The notes under the pieces were generated by a model that worked only from the letters and a program-made list of their open reading frames with translations, was not told the DNA's origin and did no database searches. Positions 8,720 to 17,850 of a stretch of DNA of 64,000 nucleotides are shown here, in pieces. The stretch's first letter is position 1. Each line of letters starts with the position of its first letter. Made by a program: the position numbers and the translations under genes. Source of the DNA: Streptomyces bottropensis ATCC 25435 (GTDB lineage Bacteria; Actinomycetota; Actinomycetes; Streptomycetales; Streptomycetaceae); NCBI RefSeq assembly GCF_000383595.1, contig NZ_KB911581.1:310001-374000 (forward strand), written 5' to 3'.

Positions 8720-9355
8720 GCCACCCAGCGTCCGAGTGGCCGGCCAGGGTCTTCAATCCGGCGGCGTTGGCCTCAATGACGATCTCGCCGCCCAGGTTGC
8801 GGACCTTGATGCGGCTGGCCTTTCTTGCACTGGCCCGGGGCACACGATCTGCTCACGCTGCTGTTGACCGTCGCCCAGGACGACGGGCCGGCCTTGTCGC
8901 AGGCGGACCGGCTTGCGCGGGAGATCGCCGCACGCATCCCGTCAGAGACCTGACTCCGCCTGCGACAGCGGCCGTGAAAACCGTGTGACGGCAGCGCGAT
9001 GCGGCCGAGTGCGCAGATTCAGCCAGGCTGTTACTCACTTACGGGTGACGGGCCAGATCCTGATGGGGTGGCGTGCTGCGGCGATCAAAAGGCACGGCCC
9101 CGCTCCCGCTACGGCGGATCATCTATCGAGACGTCAACCTCACACATACGAGATATAAATGGACGTTACAGTCAACAGTCACGGAAATGTGGGCAATAGG
9201 TAACACCGTCCATGTTTTCCCCTCAATTCCTGCACGCGGTGGACAGAGTGTGGTCAGCGGCCAAACCGGCCGCCACCGCACACCGCACCGACTCCCACGG
9301 TGGCTCACAAAGGTCGCCATCGCAGGGAGGGTGCCCGCACCATGCAGGGGACTCC
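8720..9355. other. Mixed short gene fragments, no intact gene
   Basis: On the minus strand about 8735-8825 encodes RIKVRNLGGEIVIEANAAGLKTL, resembling the start of a small Imm32-like protein. On the plus strand about 8858-8953 encodes LLTLLLTVAQDDGPALSQADRLAREIAARIP before a TGA, apparently the end of another small protein. Neither has a start or full domain. From 8954 to 9355 I see no coding signal apart from the leader of the lamin-tail gene. Confidence 0.4.
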
Positions 9356-9973
9356 ATGTCTGCTTCCTCTCTCATCACCGCCCGCCGCCTGGTTGCTGCT
9401 GTGCTCGCGGCCGGCGCTGCCATCGGGGTGGCGGCGCTGCCGGCACCGGCCGCCGACCACGACCGCAGCGCCCGCCCGAAGGTGGAGATCTCGGCCGTCC
9501 AGTACGACTCCCCGGGACACGACGACCGCTCGCGCCGGTCGCTGAACAGGGAGTGGGTGGAGCTGACCAACACCACACGCCGTACCGTCAACCTCGACGG
9601 CTGGACTCTCGAAGAAGACGAGGACGGCCACACCTACACCTTCGACCACTACCGCCTGGCCGGCCGCGCCACGGTCCGCATTCACACGGGCGAGGGCCGC
9701 GACACCCGCACCGACCTCTTCCAGGACCGCCGCAACTACGTGTGGGACAACCGCTCCGACACCGCCACCCTGCGCAACGACCGCGGCCGCTTCATCGACA
9801 ACGAGTCCTGGGGCCACAACCGTCACCACGGCGACAACCGCCACCACGGCGACAACCGCCACCACGGCGACAACCGCCACCACGGCGACAACCGTCACCA
9901 CGGCGACAACCGTCACCACGGCGACAACCGTCACCACGGCGACAACCGCCACCACGGCGACAACCGCCACTGA
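9356..9973 (+). CDS. Secreted lamin-tail domain protein with His-rich repeat tail
   Basis: ATG 9356, behind AGGGGACTCC, gives a 205-residue protein with a signal peptide (about 1-33, MSASSLITARRLVAAVLAAG, ending near ALPAPAA). The mature part is a lamin-tail (LTD) Ig-like beta-sandwich at about 38-150, recognised from the pattern EWVELTNTTRRTVNLDGWTLEED, YRLAGRATVRIHTG and YVWDNRSDTATLRNDRG. The last ~50 residues are eight exact copies of RHHGDN, plausibly a metal-binding or charged surface tail. LTD domains of this kind are found on extracellular and nuclease-associated proteins; here no enzyme domain is present. It is probably exported by the Sec route. Function unknown. Confidence 0.82.
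   Translation: MSASSLITARRLVAAVLAAGAAIGVAALPAPAADHDRSARPKVEISAVQYDSPGHDDRSRRSLNREWVELTNTTRRTVNLDGWTLEEDEDGHTYTFDHYRLAGRATVRIHTGEGRDTRTDLFQDRRNYVWDNRSDTATLRNDRGRFIDNESWGHNRHHGDNRHHGDNRHHGDNRHHGDNRHHGDNRHHGDNRHHGDNRHHGDNRH
9821..9964 (+). repeat. Eight in-frame copies of an 18-bp tandem repeat
   Basis: Each unit encodes RHHGDN (CGY CAC CAC GGC GAC AAC). Units differ only by CGC versus CGT, so the array has expanded recently by slippage or unequal exchange while staying in frame. Confidence 0.95.
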
Positions 9974-10099
9974 CCACTCCCACACCGCGCCGGTGACGTC
10001 TAAACGCCCCACCCACGCGTGTGCATGAAGCATCGGCGCGACCGGCCAACTCCACGGGCCGGGCGCGCCGCCTCCCCCAGTGATCCAGACGATCAGCGT

Positions 10100-10349
10100 T
10101 CTGGCACGAATCTGGCACGCGACCGCTGACCACCACGGACAGCAAAAGGCCCGGGTCTCTGACCTGGGCCTTAGTCGTGGAGCGGGTGACGAGAATCGAA
10201 CTCGCGCTCTCAGCTTGGGAAGCCACGGCGCTTGGGCGGGCTCTAGGGCTCTGACCTGCCCATATGCCTCCTCCCTGAGGTGCTCGTGGGGGTGCATCGC
10301 ACCGCTGTTGACCGTGGTTGTCCGCTCTAACGGGCACGCAATGGGCACG
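10100..10349 (-). mobile_element. Attachment module 2: tRNA-Gly(CCC) 3' half with arm repeats
   Basis: The tRNA-Gly 3' half is at 10178-10223. The left arms (10100-10123) share almost all bases with module 1, including the last integrase codons, and are followed by the same GACCTGGGCC hairpin. The right flank again has CACCGCTGTTGACCGTGGTTG and the paired GGGCACG arms (10331-10349). No integrase gene remains beside this copy. The rest of 9974-10508 holds no gene. Confidence 0.8.
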
Positions 10350-10508
10350 ACACCGCGGATCGGCGGGGTATTGGGTGAGAGCGAAGGCCGATGCCTCGGT
10401 TTCGGCTTGCTCGGCTGTCTGCTCCAGCAGTCTCGTCGCGAGTGCACACACTTGATGCGTTTGGGGTTAACGGATCAAGCCCAGGCAGCACCTCGGCGGG
10501 GGTCACGG

Positions 10509-10787
10509 TCAGGAGCCGAGAACCCTGCGCTTCTGCTCCTCGAACTCCGCATCGGTGAGCACCCCTTGGGCTTTGAGTTCACCGAGTTCCTTCAACTGGG
10601 CGATCGTGCTGTTCGAGTCGTCGGCCGACTGGGTGGGAGGCGGTGGTGCCGGGGCTGCGTCGGGCGGCTCGGCGGCCTGTTGCTCGGCCCAGCGGCCCTG
10701 TTGGCGTCGTGACACTCGGTTGGAGACGGCGGTTGCGGTTCCGGCGACGACGGCTGTGCGTGCGACCCCTCGGATCAGACCTGGCAT
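10509..10787 (-). CDS. SHOCT-domain small protein
   Basis: The 92-residue product starts MPGLIRGVARTAVVAGTATAVSNRVSRRQQ, an amphipathic or weakly membrane-associated N-terminus with a GTATAV segment. A Pro/Ala-rich linker follows, then a C-terminal SHOCT domain (about 60-90: STIAQLKELGELKAQGVLTDAEFEEQKRRVL). The ribosome site GGGAGAAG lies 5-8 bases before the ATG. SHOCT domains are short helical oligomerisation modules often found on membrane or stress-related proteins. It stands alone and its function is unknown. Confidence 0.85.
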   Translation of the reverse strand: MPGLIRGVARTAVVAGTATAVSNRVSRRQQGRWAEQQAAEPPDAAPAPPPPTQSADDSNSTIAQLKELGELKAQGVLTDAEFEEQKRRVLGS

Positions 10788-10849
10788 GTTTCTTCTCCCT
10801 GGTGCTGGTACTGGCTCCTGAGGCGGCCCTGGCTCCGTAGGCGAGATCG

Positions 10850-11434
10850 TTTGGCTTCGGAGGTGGACCGATCAGTTCAGGACTCCGGCTCGGCGAACCC
10901 GGCTTCGAAGGAAGAGCCCGGTTCGTCCGCGTCGAGCGCGGCCACGAGGGCTTCGCCCGCCGCTACTACCTGGACCATCTGCCGCCCCAGGTCCAGTCGG
11001 AGGCCGCGGCGGCGGCCGTGTTCGACACCTTGCTGAACTTCCTGAAGGTCAGCCTGCGCACGGCGATCGTGCTCGGCGTCGTCATCGCGCTCGGCGCCTA
11101 TTCCGTCGGCCCCGGAAGGCTGCCGCTCGCCGTCCGGGGCACATCCGAGCGCGCTGCGGACTCCGCCGCGCGGTGGGCGTACGGCCACCAGGTCCGCACC
11201 GGCCGGGTGGGCGCGTGGGCCCAGGCCCACCGCCGGTGGATCGCGCTGACCGCGCTGCTGATCGTGGCCCTGGTCTTCGCGCTCTGGAACCATCCGACGG
11301 TTCTGACCATCCTGCTGCTCGTCGTCATCCTGCTGGTGCTGCTCGCACTGCTCGCCCTCCTCGCCGCCTCCGGCCGCGCCGCCGCCGTCGACGCCGAGCG
11401 GGTGACACCACACCGCCCGGAGAGCGGTGAGTGA
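10850..11434 (+). pseudogene. 5'-truncated integral membrane protein
   Basis: An open frame without a plausible start runs from about 10850 (GLRLGEPGFEGRARFVRVERGHEGFARRYYLDHLPPQVQ) through a first membrane segment near LRTAIVLGVVIALGAYSVG to two further ones (WIALTALLIVALVFALW and TILLLVVILLVLLALLALL). The sequence before the GTG at 11018 is clearly part of the same soluble loop, so the annotated-looking start at 11018 is internal. The N-terminal part is missing. It is probably the tail of a larger Streptomyces membrane protein. Family not identified. Confidence 0.55.
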
Positions 11435-11813
11435 CGTCCTTCCCACGCTCAGGCGTGCCAGGTCCTCCAGGCTCGTACCGTGTCGGCGGCCAGGTCTCGC
11501 GTCCGGCCGACAGCGGCATGATGTGTCCGACCCGGTGATCCCTTTCGGCGCGGGACGGGGTCCGTGCCGGCCGTACGCCGCGTGCGCGCGCTGTTCACCG
11601 CGACGGCCGCGGCGGCTCCGGGTGAACGCACGGTTCCGGTGAGCCGGCGTGCCGCCGCGGGCCTGGAAGGTTCGGGCTGCCAAACCTCGGCCCGCGAGGA
11701 CTAACCCGGACCTTGTCGGTGGCACTTCCGTGCGCTCCGTGCCGCTGCTGCTGGTCCGGCGGAGCGGTGAAGCGTCGGTGAAGCGAGGACGGCGTGGAGC
11801 CGGCCGCCCGCGG
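11435..11813. other. Gap without a supported gene
   Basis: About 380 bases between the truncated membrane protein and the convergent exporter gene. No frame looks coding and I see no strong hairpin with a T-run. Confidence 0.5.
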
Positions 11814-13430
11814 CTATGGCTTCGCCGAACCGGGCTGGCCCTTCGGGATCCGCGAGGTGAAGAACATGGCGAGGAGCGCGGCGAAGGCGAGGATGGCGAC
11901 CGCGGCGCGCAGGCCGTCGATCCTGGCTTCCTCGTTCGCGTCGAGCGCCGCCTGAGCCACCTTCTCGCTCGTGCCCGCTTCGTCGAGCGCGGACTCGAGC
12001 TCGGCGTCCGACAGGAACGGTACGCCGCTTTCGAGTTCGACCGTCGCCCGGCTCTTGACCTCGTCCGGGACCGCCGGATTCTTCTCCACGTTGGTGAGGA
12101 AGGAGGTCGTCATCGCGGCGATCAGGATCGAACCGGCGAGTGCCGTACCGATCGAGGCGCCGAGGTTGGTGACGGAGTTCTGGACGCCGCCGACTTCCGC
12201 GCTCTTTGCCTCCGGCACCGCGGACACGGTGACCGACCCGAGCTGGGACGCCAGCGCGCCCATGCCCAGCCCGATCAACAGCAGGGGGATGGTGACGATC
12301 TCCGCACCGGCGTCCACGTCCAGCGCGGCCATCAGGACCACCGCGCCCGCGAACAGCGCGAGGGTCCCCAGCCGCACCACCCGGCGCGGCGAGACGTCCG
12401 GGAGGTAGCGGGGGATCAGGACGGCGGCCGCCAGCAGGGTCAAGGAGAGAGGCAGGAGACGGGCACCGGTCTTGAGCGCGGACAGGCCCAGAGCGACCGA
12501 CAGATAGAGCGGTACGACGAAGAAGACACCCATCTGAACGAGGTACTGGAAGAAGAACATCGTCAGTCCGCCGGTGAGCTGCTTGTTCTGCAGCAGGGCC
12601 GGTTCGACGAGAGGCTCCTTGAGCCGCTCCACCATGCGGGCCTCCCAATGGAGGAAGAGCCACACCAGCAGCAGACCGGCCAGCATCAGCCACACGACCA
12701 GCGACACCCCGAGCCATGAGGGCGCGTCGGGCTTCGGCTGGAACCATCCCCATTCGTCGGAGCGGAGCACGCCGTAGACGAAGAGCCCGAGCCCCAGCGC
12801 GGACAGTACGGCGCCGACGAGGTCGAGGCGAGGGCGTTCGCCGACCGGGGCGTCGGCGATGCGGCGGGCGAGCACCAGGATGCCGAGCACCACCAGGACC
12901 TCTCCGGCGAAGACCCACCGCCAGGAGAAGTACGTGGTCGCGACGCCGCCGATGAGCGGTCCGACCGCGATCGCCACGGCCCCCGCGGCCGCGACGAGAC
13001 CGTAGGCGGCGGGACGGCGTTCAGTGGCGAAGTTGCCCGCCACGAGCGCCACGATCGCGGGCAGGATGAGTGCCGCACCGATGCCTTCGAGGAACGACCA
13101 GCCGATCAGCAGCACGGTCAGGTTGGGTGCGAGTGCCGTGGTGAGGGAGCCGCAGCCGTAGATGCCGCAGCCGATCATGAACGCGCGTTTGCGGCCGATC
13201 AGCGCCCCCACCTTGCCGCCGGGGATCATGAACATCGCCATCACGAGGGTGTAGGCAGTGATGGCGCCCTGGATGCCCGTCACCGTCGTGCCCACGTCTT
13301 CGGCCACCGTCGCGATCGAGACGTTCATGACCGAGCTGTCCAGCGCCATCAGGAACTGACCGGACGCGAGGGTCAGCAGAACGATTCGCGCCTTTGTCGC
13401 ACTCTCGGGAGTGTTTGTCCTGGGTGCCAT
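11814..13430 (-). CDS. MFS exporter, DHA2 (14-TMS) drug/proton antiporter family
   Basis: The product is 538 residues. Alternating hydrophobic segments span the protein, starting LLTLASGQFLMALDSSVMNVSIATV, the usual first helix of DHA2 antiporters, where the LDSSVMNVSI stretch is the D1-type motif. GRKRAFMIG (about 80) is motif A and AAGAVAIAVGPLIGG (about 150-165) is motif C, the antiporter signature. The C-terminus ends with an acidic region (ESGVPFLSDAELESALDEAG) and a last helix. It probably exports an unknown compound by proton antiport. No regulator is adjacent; the divergent region toward 13988 is non-coding. Confidence 0.9.
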   Translation of the reverse strand: MAPRTNTPESATKARIVLLTLASGQFLMALDSSVMNVSIATVAEDVGTTVTGIQGAITAYTLVMAMFMIPGGKVGALIGRKRAFMIGCGIYGCGSLTTALAPNLTVLLIGWSFLEGIGAALILPAIVALVAGNFATERRPAAYGLVAAAGAVAIAVGPLIGGVATTYFSWRWVFAGEVLVVLGILVLARRIADAPVGERPRLDLVGAVLSALGLGLFVYGVLRSDEWGWFQPKPDAPSWLGVSLVVWLMLAGLLLVWLFLHWEARMVERLKEPLVEPALLQNKQLTGGLTMFFFQYLVQMGVFFVVPLYLSVALGLSALKTGARLLPLSLTLLAAAVLIPRYLPDVSPRRVVRLGTLALFAGAVVLMAALDVDAGAEIVTIPLLLIGLGMGALASQLGSVTVSAVPEAKSAEVGGVQNSVTNLGASIGTALAGSILIAAMTTSFLTNVEKNPAVPDEVKSRATVELESGVPFLSDAELESALDEAGTSEKVAQAALDANEEARIDGLRAAVAILAFAALLAMFFTSRIPKGQPGSAKP

Positions 13431-13987
13431 GCGCGCATCGTCCCAGCCGCCCCGGAGGGCGGGCCCCGACCCGCCCCGGGGGTCGACCGGTTGGCGCAGT
13501 CACTGGGGGCGGGGGAATTCTCAAGGAGCGAACGGCGCGAAAGGGGCAGCCTCATGTCGCGCAACTGGCGGACGGAGACGTCGTGCTGTCTCCCGTCGAC
13601 GGCATCCGCGACGACACCGCTCCGTCCTGTGCAGATGGGCTGTGAACCGCTCATCGACCGCTGCCGATCAGGCACCCCGAGGTGCGCAGTGGCCCTGGTG
13701 GGCCGCGATGGGGAGTAGCCCGACCAGTCGAACGCGAGCGTGTGATCGCGCGGGGCTGCACGACACGGAAGAACTGGCCCATGGAGGACTTCAGTTGGAG
13801 CAGAAGCGCTCGCTGTCACGCCTTGAGGCGGCTGACCGGCTCACAGATCCAGACGTCTTTTCTGCGGGGGCCCTCGGTAACTGAAGTGACTGATGTGGCT
13901 ACAGAGACGATGGATTGCCGGGCGGGTACCGACCGTTTCGAGCGCAGGCCCGTGACCCATCGGGGTGATGGGTGCTAGAAAGACCAA
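13431..13987. other. Divergent intergenic region
   Basis: These ~560 bases separate the exporter and the sensor phosphatase genes, which are transcribed away from each other, so both promoters should lie here. Short frames at 13394-13645 and 13682-13978 lack motifs and ribosome sites and are not called. Confidence 0.45.
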
Positions 13988-16669
13988 ATGGAAGACCGCT
14001 TTGTACGAATTTCTCACGTATTGCCACTGTGGTCGCTGGCGCGAAGGAACACCCGAAGCGTCGCGGGGCAGATATTCCTCCTGCAGGTGGCGCTGGTGGT
14101 GCTGCTTGTGGCGTTCGCCGTCTTCGCCCTCGTCCTTCAGTCGCAGCGGCACACCGACGCCGAGGCCAAACGAAGATCCATAGCTGTCGCGCAGACTTTC
14201 GCGCATTCCCCGGGCGTGCTGTCCGCACTGCAGGCCCCCGAGCCCGCGAAGGTCCTGCAGCCGCTGACCGAAGCGGGACGCAAGTCCGCCGGCGTCGACT
14301 TCGTCGTGGTGATGGACACGAAGGGAATCCGCTACACCCATCCCCTGCCGGACCGGATCGGCAAGCGATTCGTAGGAGAGATCGAGCCGTCGCTGGCGGG
14401 GAAGGTCTATACCGAAAGCGTGCGGGGCCCCCTCGGCGACGAGGTTCAGGCGACCGTGCCCATCCGGGACACGCGGGGCCAAGTGGTGGCCCTCGTTTCC
14501 GCCGGGCTGAAGGTCAAGAACGTGACCAGTCTCGTGGACCGGCAGATACCGATCATCCTGACCGCCGGTGCGGGCGCACTCGGAGTGGCCACCGCCGCCA
14601 CCGTGCTGGTGGGCAGGCGGCTGCGACGGCAGACTCACAGCCTGGCACCGAACGAGATGTCCCGCATGTACGAGCACCACGACGCGGTACTGCACTCCGT
14701 ACGCGAGGGCGTGCTCATCGTCAGTGGTGAGGGGCGATTGCTGCTGGCGAACGACGAGGCCAGGCGCCTCCTGGAGCTGGAGCCGGACGCAGAGGGGAAG
14801 CACGTGTCCCAGATACCGGCCCTCGAACCCGAGATGCTGTCGTTGCTCAGCTCCGGCCGCGAGGCCACGGACGAGGTGCACCTGGCCGGGGCGCGGCTGC
14901 TGGTGGTCAACCAGAGGACCACGGATCGCGGCGGAGGTCCCCGTGGCACCGTCGTGACGCTGCGTGATTCCACGGAGCTGCGGGCCGTGTCCGGCAGAGC
15001 CGAGATCACCGGTGAGCGGCTGAAGCTCCTCTACGACGCCGGACTGGGCATCGGCACCACCCTCGACGTGGTCCGAACGGCCGACGAACTCGCCCGGATC
15101 GCCGTCCCTCGTTTCGCCGACTTCGTCACCGTGGACCTGGCCGACGCCGTACTGCACGGTGAGGAACCGGCGGCCACGGCCAAGGGAATGCGACGCGTTG
15201 CCGTATGCGGTATCCGCGACGACCAACCGCTCTACGAGAAGGGCCGGCTGATCGACTTCCTGCCCTCCACGCCCCAGGCACGCGGCTACGGCTCCGGCCG
15301 CTCGGAACTGGTGGCCGACCTGTCCACCGCGGCGGGCTGGCATCTGCAGGACCCGGAGCGCACCGAGCAGATAGTGGACTTCGGCATCCATTCGCTCATC
15401 GCTGCTCCGATCCAGGCCCGCGGTGTCGTGCTGGGCATGGTCAACTTCTGGCGCTCCAAGGAGCACGATCCCTTCGACCAGGAGGAGCTCTCGCTGGCGG
15501 AGGAGCTGGTGGCTCGTGCCGCGGTCAGCATCGACAACGCCCGCCGCTTCACACGTGAGCACGCTCTGGCGGTCACCCTCCAGCGCAGCCTGCTGCCGCG
15601 GGCCCTGCCCGAACAGAGCGCCCTCGACGTCGGCTACCGGTACCTCCCGGCTCAGTCGGGTGTGAGCGGGGACTGGTTCGACGTGATTCCCCTGCCGGGC
15701 AGCCGCGTGGCGCTGGTCGTCGGTGACGTGGTCGGCCACGGCCTGCACGCCGCTGCGACCATGGGGCGGCTGCGCACCGCGGTGCACAACTTCTCCACGC
15801 TCGATCTGCCCCCCGACGAGCTGCTGAGTCATCTGGACGAGCTGGTCGGGCGCATCGACCAGGACGAGGCGTGCACGGAAAGCCCCGCCGCCGTCGTGGG
15901 CGCCACCTGCCTGTACGCGATCTACGACCCTGCGACGTGCCGCTGCACCATGGCGAGCGCGGGGCACCTGGCTCCCGCGCTGGTCCAGCCTGACGGGAAG
16001 GTCACCTTTCCCGACCTGCCGCCGGGCCCGCCCCTGGGTCTCGGGGGCATGCCCTTCCAGACCGCCGAGCTGGACATCGCCGAAGGTTCCCAGCTCGTCC
16101 TCTACACCGACGGCCTCATCGAGGACCGGACCCGTGACCTGGACGAGGGAATGGAACTCCTGCGGCAAGCCCTGACGGATCACACGGAGCGCGCGCCGGA
16201 GGAGAGCTGCCAGGCGGTGCTGGATGCGCTGTTGCCCGAACGCCCTACGGATGACGTGGCGTTGCTCATCGCCCGTACCCATGCGCTGCCACCGGATCGG
16301 ATAGCCGAGTGGGACGTGCCCCCCGATCCCGCTGCCGTCGCCGGGGTGCGCGCCGCGGCGACCGGCAGGCTCGACGAGTGGGGGCTGTCCGAACTGGGCT
16401 TCAGCATGGAACTGGTGCTGAGCGAACTCGTCACCAACGCCGTCCGTTACGGCGGCGAGCGGATCCACCTGAGACTGATCTACGACCGCACGCTGATCTG
16501 CGAGGTGACTGACGGCAACAGCACCTCGCCCCACTTGCGGTATGCCGCGACGACCGACGAAGGCGGCCGGGGCCTGTTCCTGGTGTCGCAGCTGACCGAG
16601 CGCTGGGGAACCCGGTACACGCCCCAGGGCAAGGTGATCTGGGCCGAGCAGGCGCTACCGAACGACTGA
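13988..16669 (+). CDS. Membrane sensor: Cache-PAS-GAF-SpoIIE phosphatase-HATPase
   Basis: This is an 893-residue multidomain signalling protein. TM1 (28-50) and TM2 (about 186-207) bracket an extracytoplasmic single-Cache-like domain (VVVMDTKGIRYTHPLPDRIGKRFVG). A PAS domain follows (about 228-330, LHSVREGVLIVSGEGRLLLAN), then a GAF domain (about 345-520), a SpoIIE/PP2C phosphatase (about 545-735) with SGDWFDV, GDVVGHGLHAA, SAGHLAP, YTDGLIE and DDVALL, and a C-terminal HATPase_c anti-sigma-kinase-like domain (about 755-890) with ELVTNAVRYG and GGRGLFLV. One chain can thus sense an external ligand, dephosphorylate an anti-anti-sigma factor and possibly phosphorylate or bind it. The architecture is common in Streptomyces; ligand and targets are unknown. 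Confidence 0.92.
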   Translation: MEDRFVRISHVLPLWSLARRNTRSVAGQIFLLQVALVVLLVAFAVFALVLQSQRHTDAEAKRRSIAVAQTFAHSPGVLSALQAPEPAKVLQPLTEAGRKSAGVDFVVVMDTKGIRYTHPLPDRIGKRFVGEIEPSLAGKVYTESVRGPLGDEVQATVPIRDTRGQVVALVSAGLKVKNVTSLVDRQIPIILTAGAGALGVATAATVLVGRRLRRQTHSLAPNEMSRMYEHHDAVLHSVREGVLIVSGEGRLLLANDEARRLLELEPDAEGKHVSQIPALEPEMLSLLSSGREATDEVHLAGARLLVVNQRTTDRGGGPRGTVVTLRDSTELRAVSGRAEITGERLKLLYDAGLGIGTTLDVVRTADELARIAVPRFADFVTVDLADAVLHGEEPAATAKGMRRVAVCGIRDDQPLYEKGRLIDFLPSTPQARGYGSGRSELVADLSTAAGWHLQDPERTEQIVDFGIHSLIAAPIQARGVVLGMVNFWRSKEHDPFDQEELSLAEELVARAAVSIDNARRFTREHALAVTLQRSLLPRALPEQSALDVGYRYLPAQSGVSGDWFDVIPLPGSRVALVVGDVVGHGLHAAATMGRLRTAVHNFSTLDLPPDELLSHLDELVGRIDQDEACTESPAAVVGATCLYAIYDPATCRCTMASAGHLAPALVQPDGKVTFPDLPPGPPLGLGGMPFQTAELDIAEGSQLVLYTDGLIEDRTRDLDEGMELLRQALTDHTERAPEESCQAVLDALLPERPTDDVALLIARTHALPPDRIAEWDVPPDPAAVAGVRAAATGRLDEWGLSELGFSMELVLSELVTNAVRYGGERIHLRLIYDRTLICEVTDGNSTSPHLRYAATTDEGGRGLFLVSQLTERWGTRYTPQGKVIWAEQALPND

Positions 16670-16783
16670 GACGCCCTTCGCCGGTCGCCGGCACGGGGTG
16701 AGATGGGCGCTGCCTTCCGCCGCACGTCCTCCGGCCGGAAGCGGCGTCGTGCCTGTGCCGGGACGTTGCCCCGTAGTCGACCT

Positions 16784-16799
16784 AGGGACCTTCGGCCCT
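16784..16799 (+). promoter_or_regulatory. DosR/DevR-like palindromic box
   Basis: AGGGACCTTCGGCCCT is an imperfect palindrome of the GGGNC-N4-GNCCC type bound by DosR/DevR-class (OsdR in Streptomyces) response regulators. It lies 72 bases before the Rv1733c-like gene, the first gene of a cluster of DosR-regulon homologues. Binding is inferred from motif and context. Confidence 0.5.
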
Positions 16800-16870
16800 T
16801 TGACCCGGATCCGTTGACGGTCGATCGTGGTAGGGGAACCGACCAGTGACGGCTGGAGACCAGGCCATGA

Positions 16871-17473
16871 GTGCACAAGGCTCGCCGAAACCCGTCCAGC
16901 GCCCAGCCGCCGCGCCAGGAGCACCTGGCCGGGGGCGCGAACCCGTTGAGGCGTGCCTCCGACAGGATCGAGTCCTGGGTCCTCGGCTTCCTGATGGTCG
17001 TCCTCCTTCTAGGGCTGCCGGCGGCGTCACTGAGCGTGGGGCGGACCGCGTACGAGTCCAACATGGACACCGTGCGGTCGCAGGCCGCGGACCGGCACGA
17101 GGTCACCGCCCGGCTGTTGTCGGACGCCGAAGGAGCGGGGGAGGGCGCCCTGCAACCGACGCGCGTTCGATGGACAGACGACGAGGGCGAGGAAAGGACC
17201 GGAACGGCACTCGTGAAGTCTGGTACGGCCAAGGGAGCGACCGCACGAATCTGGGTGGACCGGGAAGGCACTGTCGCCCATCCCCCGATGAGCGCGGACA
17301 ACGCGACAGCCACCGGCTGGGTGGTCGGCGGCATGGCGGCGCTCGCGATGGCCACCGGGGTCTGTGCGGCGAGGGCGGGCGTGCGCAAGGTGCTGGACCG
17401 CGGAAGGTACGCGCGGTGGGATGCCGAGTGGGACCTGGTGGAGCCCCAGTGGTCGGCACGCTTCCGCGGATGA
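16871..17473 (+). CDS. Rv1733c-like two-helix membrane protein
   Basis: The 200-residue protein starts at GTG 16871. A basic N-terminus is followed by TM1 (about 36-58, WVLGFLMVVLLLGLPAASLSVG), an external domain with TARLLSDAEG, VRWTDDEGEERTG and RIWVDREGTVAHPPMS, TM2 (about 147-166) and a C-terminal RGRYARWDAEWDLVEPQW tail. Order and spacing match the Rv1733c family, a DosR-regulon membrane protein of mycobacteria that is widespread in Streptomyces. A DosR-like box precedes it and other DosR-type genes follow. Its molecular function is not known. Confidence 0.8.
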   Translation: MHKARRNPSSAQPPRQEHLAGGANPLRRASDRIESWVLGFLMVVLLLGLPAASLSVGRTAYESNMDTVRSQAADRHEVTARLLSDAEGAGEGALQPTRVRWTDDEGEERTGTALVKSGTAKGATARIWVDREGTVAHPPMSADNATATGWVVGGMAALAMATGVCAARAGVRKVLDRGRYARWDAEWDLVEPQWSARFRG

Positions 17474-17513
17474 CCGGCCGCGGGCCGCTGAGGCCCCGAG
17501 GGAGGTGAGGGCG

Positions 17514-17839
17514 ATGTCCGACGCGACGACCACCGACCTGTACGACGACCACCGACCTGTACGACGACCACCGACCCGTACGAGGTGACGATGGCGATGT
17601 CGTATCTGCGGGAGGGGATGCCGGCCCCGGCGGGATCCGTCGCCGATCTTGCCGGGCTGCCACCGGCGGCCCTGCGGATCCGAGCCCCCATGGCACCGCA
17701 AGCGACGACCTCCCAGCAGCTGAGCACGTTCGCCGACCAGGTCCGACGCCGCATCGTCGAGCAGACGCACGCCCCCGCCGCCCGTTGGCGGAGCCCGGAA
17801 CGAAGCACCTACGCATCGCATCGTTCCGTACCGAGCTGA
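17514..17839 (+). pseudogene. Nicotinate phosphoribosyltransferase (PncB-type) relic with internal deletion
   Basis: The start MSDATTTD after GGAGGTGAGG leads into EVTMAMSYLREGMPAPA in a shifted frame; together they match the N-terminus of nicotinate phosphoribosyltransferase. The frame then jumps directly to DLAGLPPAALRIRAPMAPQATTSQQLSTFADQVRRRI, which is the C-terminus of the same enzyme. Roughly 350 central residues with the active site are deleted. In addition three 19-bp repeats (17524-17580) shift the frame; a single copy would restore MSDATTTDPYEVTMAMSY. In mycobacteria pncB2 is a DosR-regulon gene, which fits this neighbourhood. Confidence 0.75.
17524..17580 (+). repeat. Three tandem 19-bp repeats
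   Basis: The unit CGACGACCACCGACCTGTA occurs three times, the last with one change. As 19 is not a multiple of three, each added copy shifts the reading frame of the pncB relic. Confidence 0.95.
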
Positions 17840-17850
17840 GGAGGAAAGCG

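Noticed and set aside
9821..9964. Short tandem array resembling a CRISPR
   Set aside because: There are no spacers; the units are contiguous, 18 bp and encode an in-frame peptide repeat.
13841..16534. Long minus-strand open frame opposite the sensor phosphatase
   Set aside because: It mirrors the plus-strand gene, has no motifs and is a GC-bias shadow.
17482..17497. Second DosR-like box (GGGCCGCTGAGGCCCC)
   Set aside because: It overlaps the ribosome-site region of the pncB relic and the end of the preceding gene; the half-sites fit poorly, so it is left as a weak possibility.
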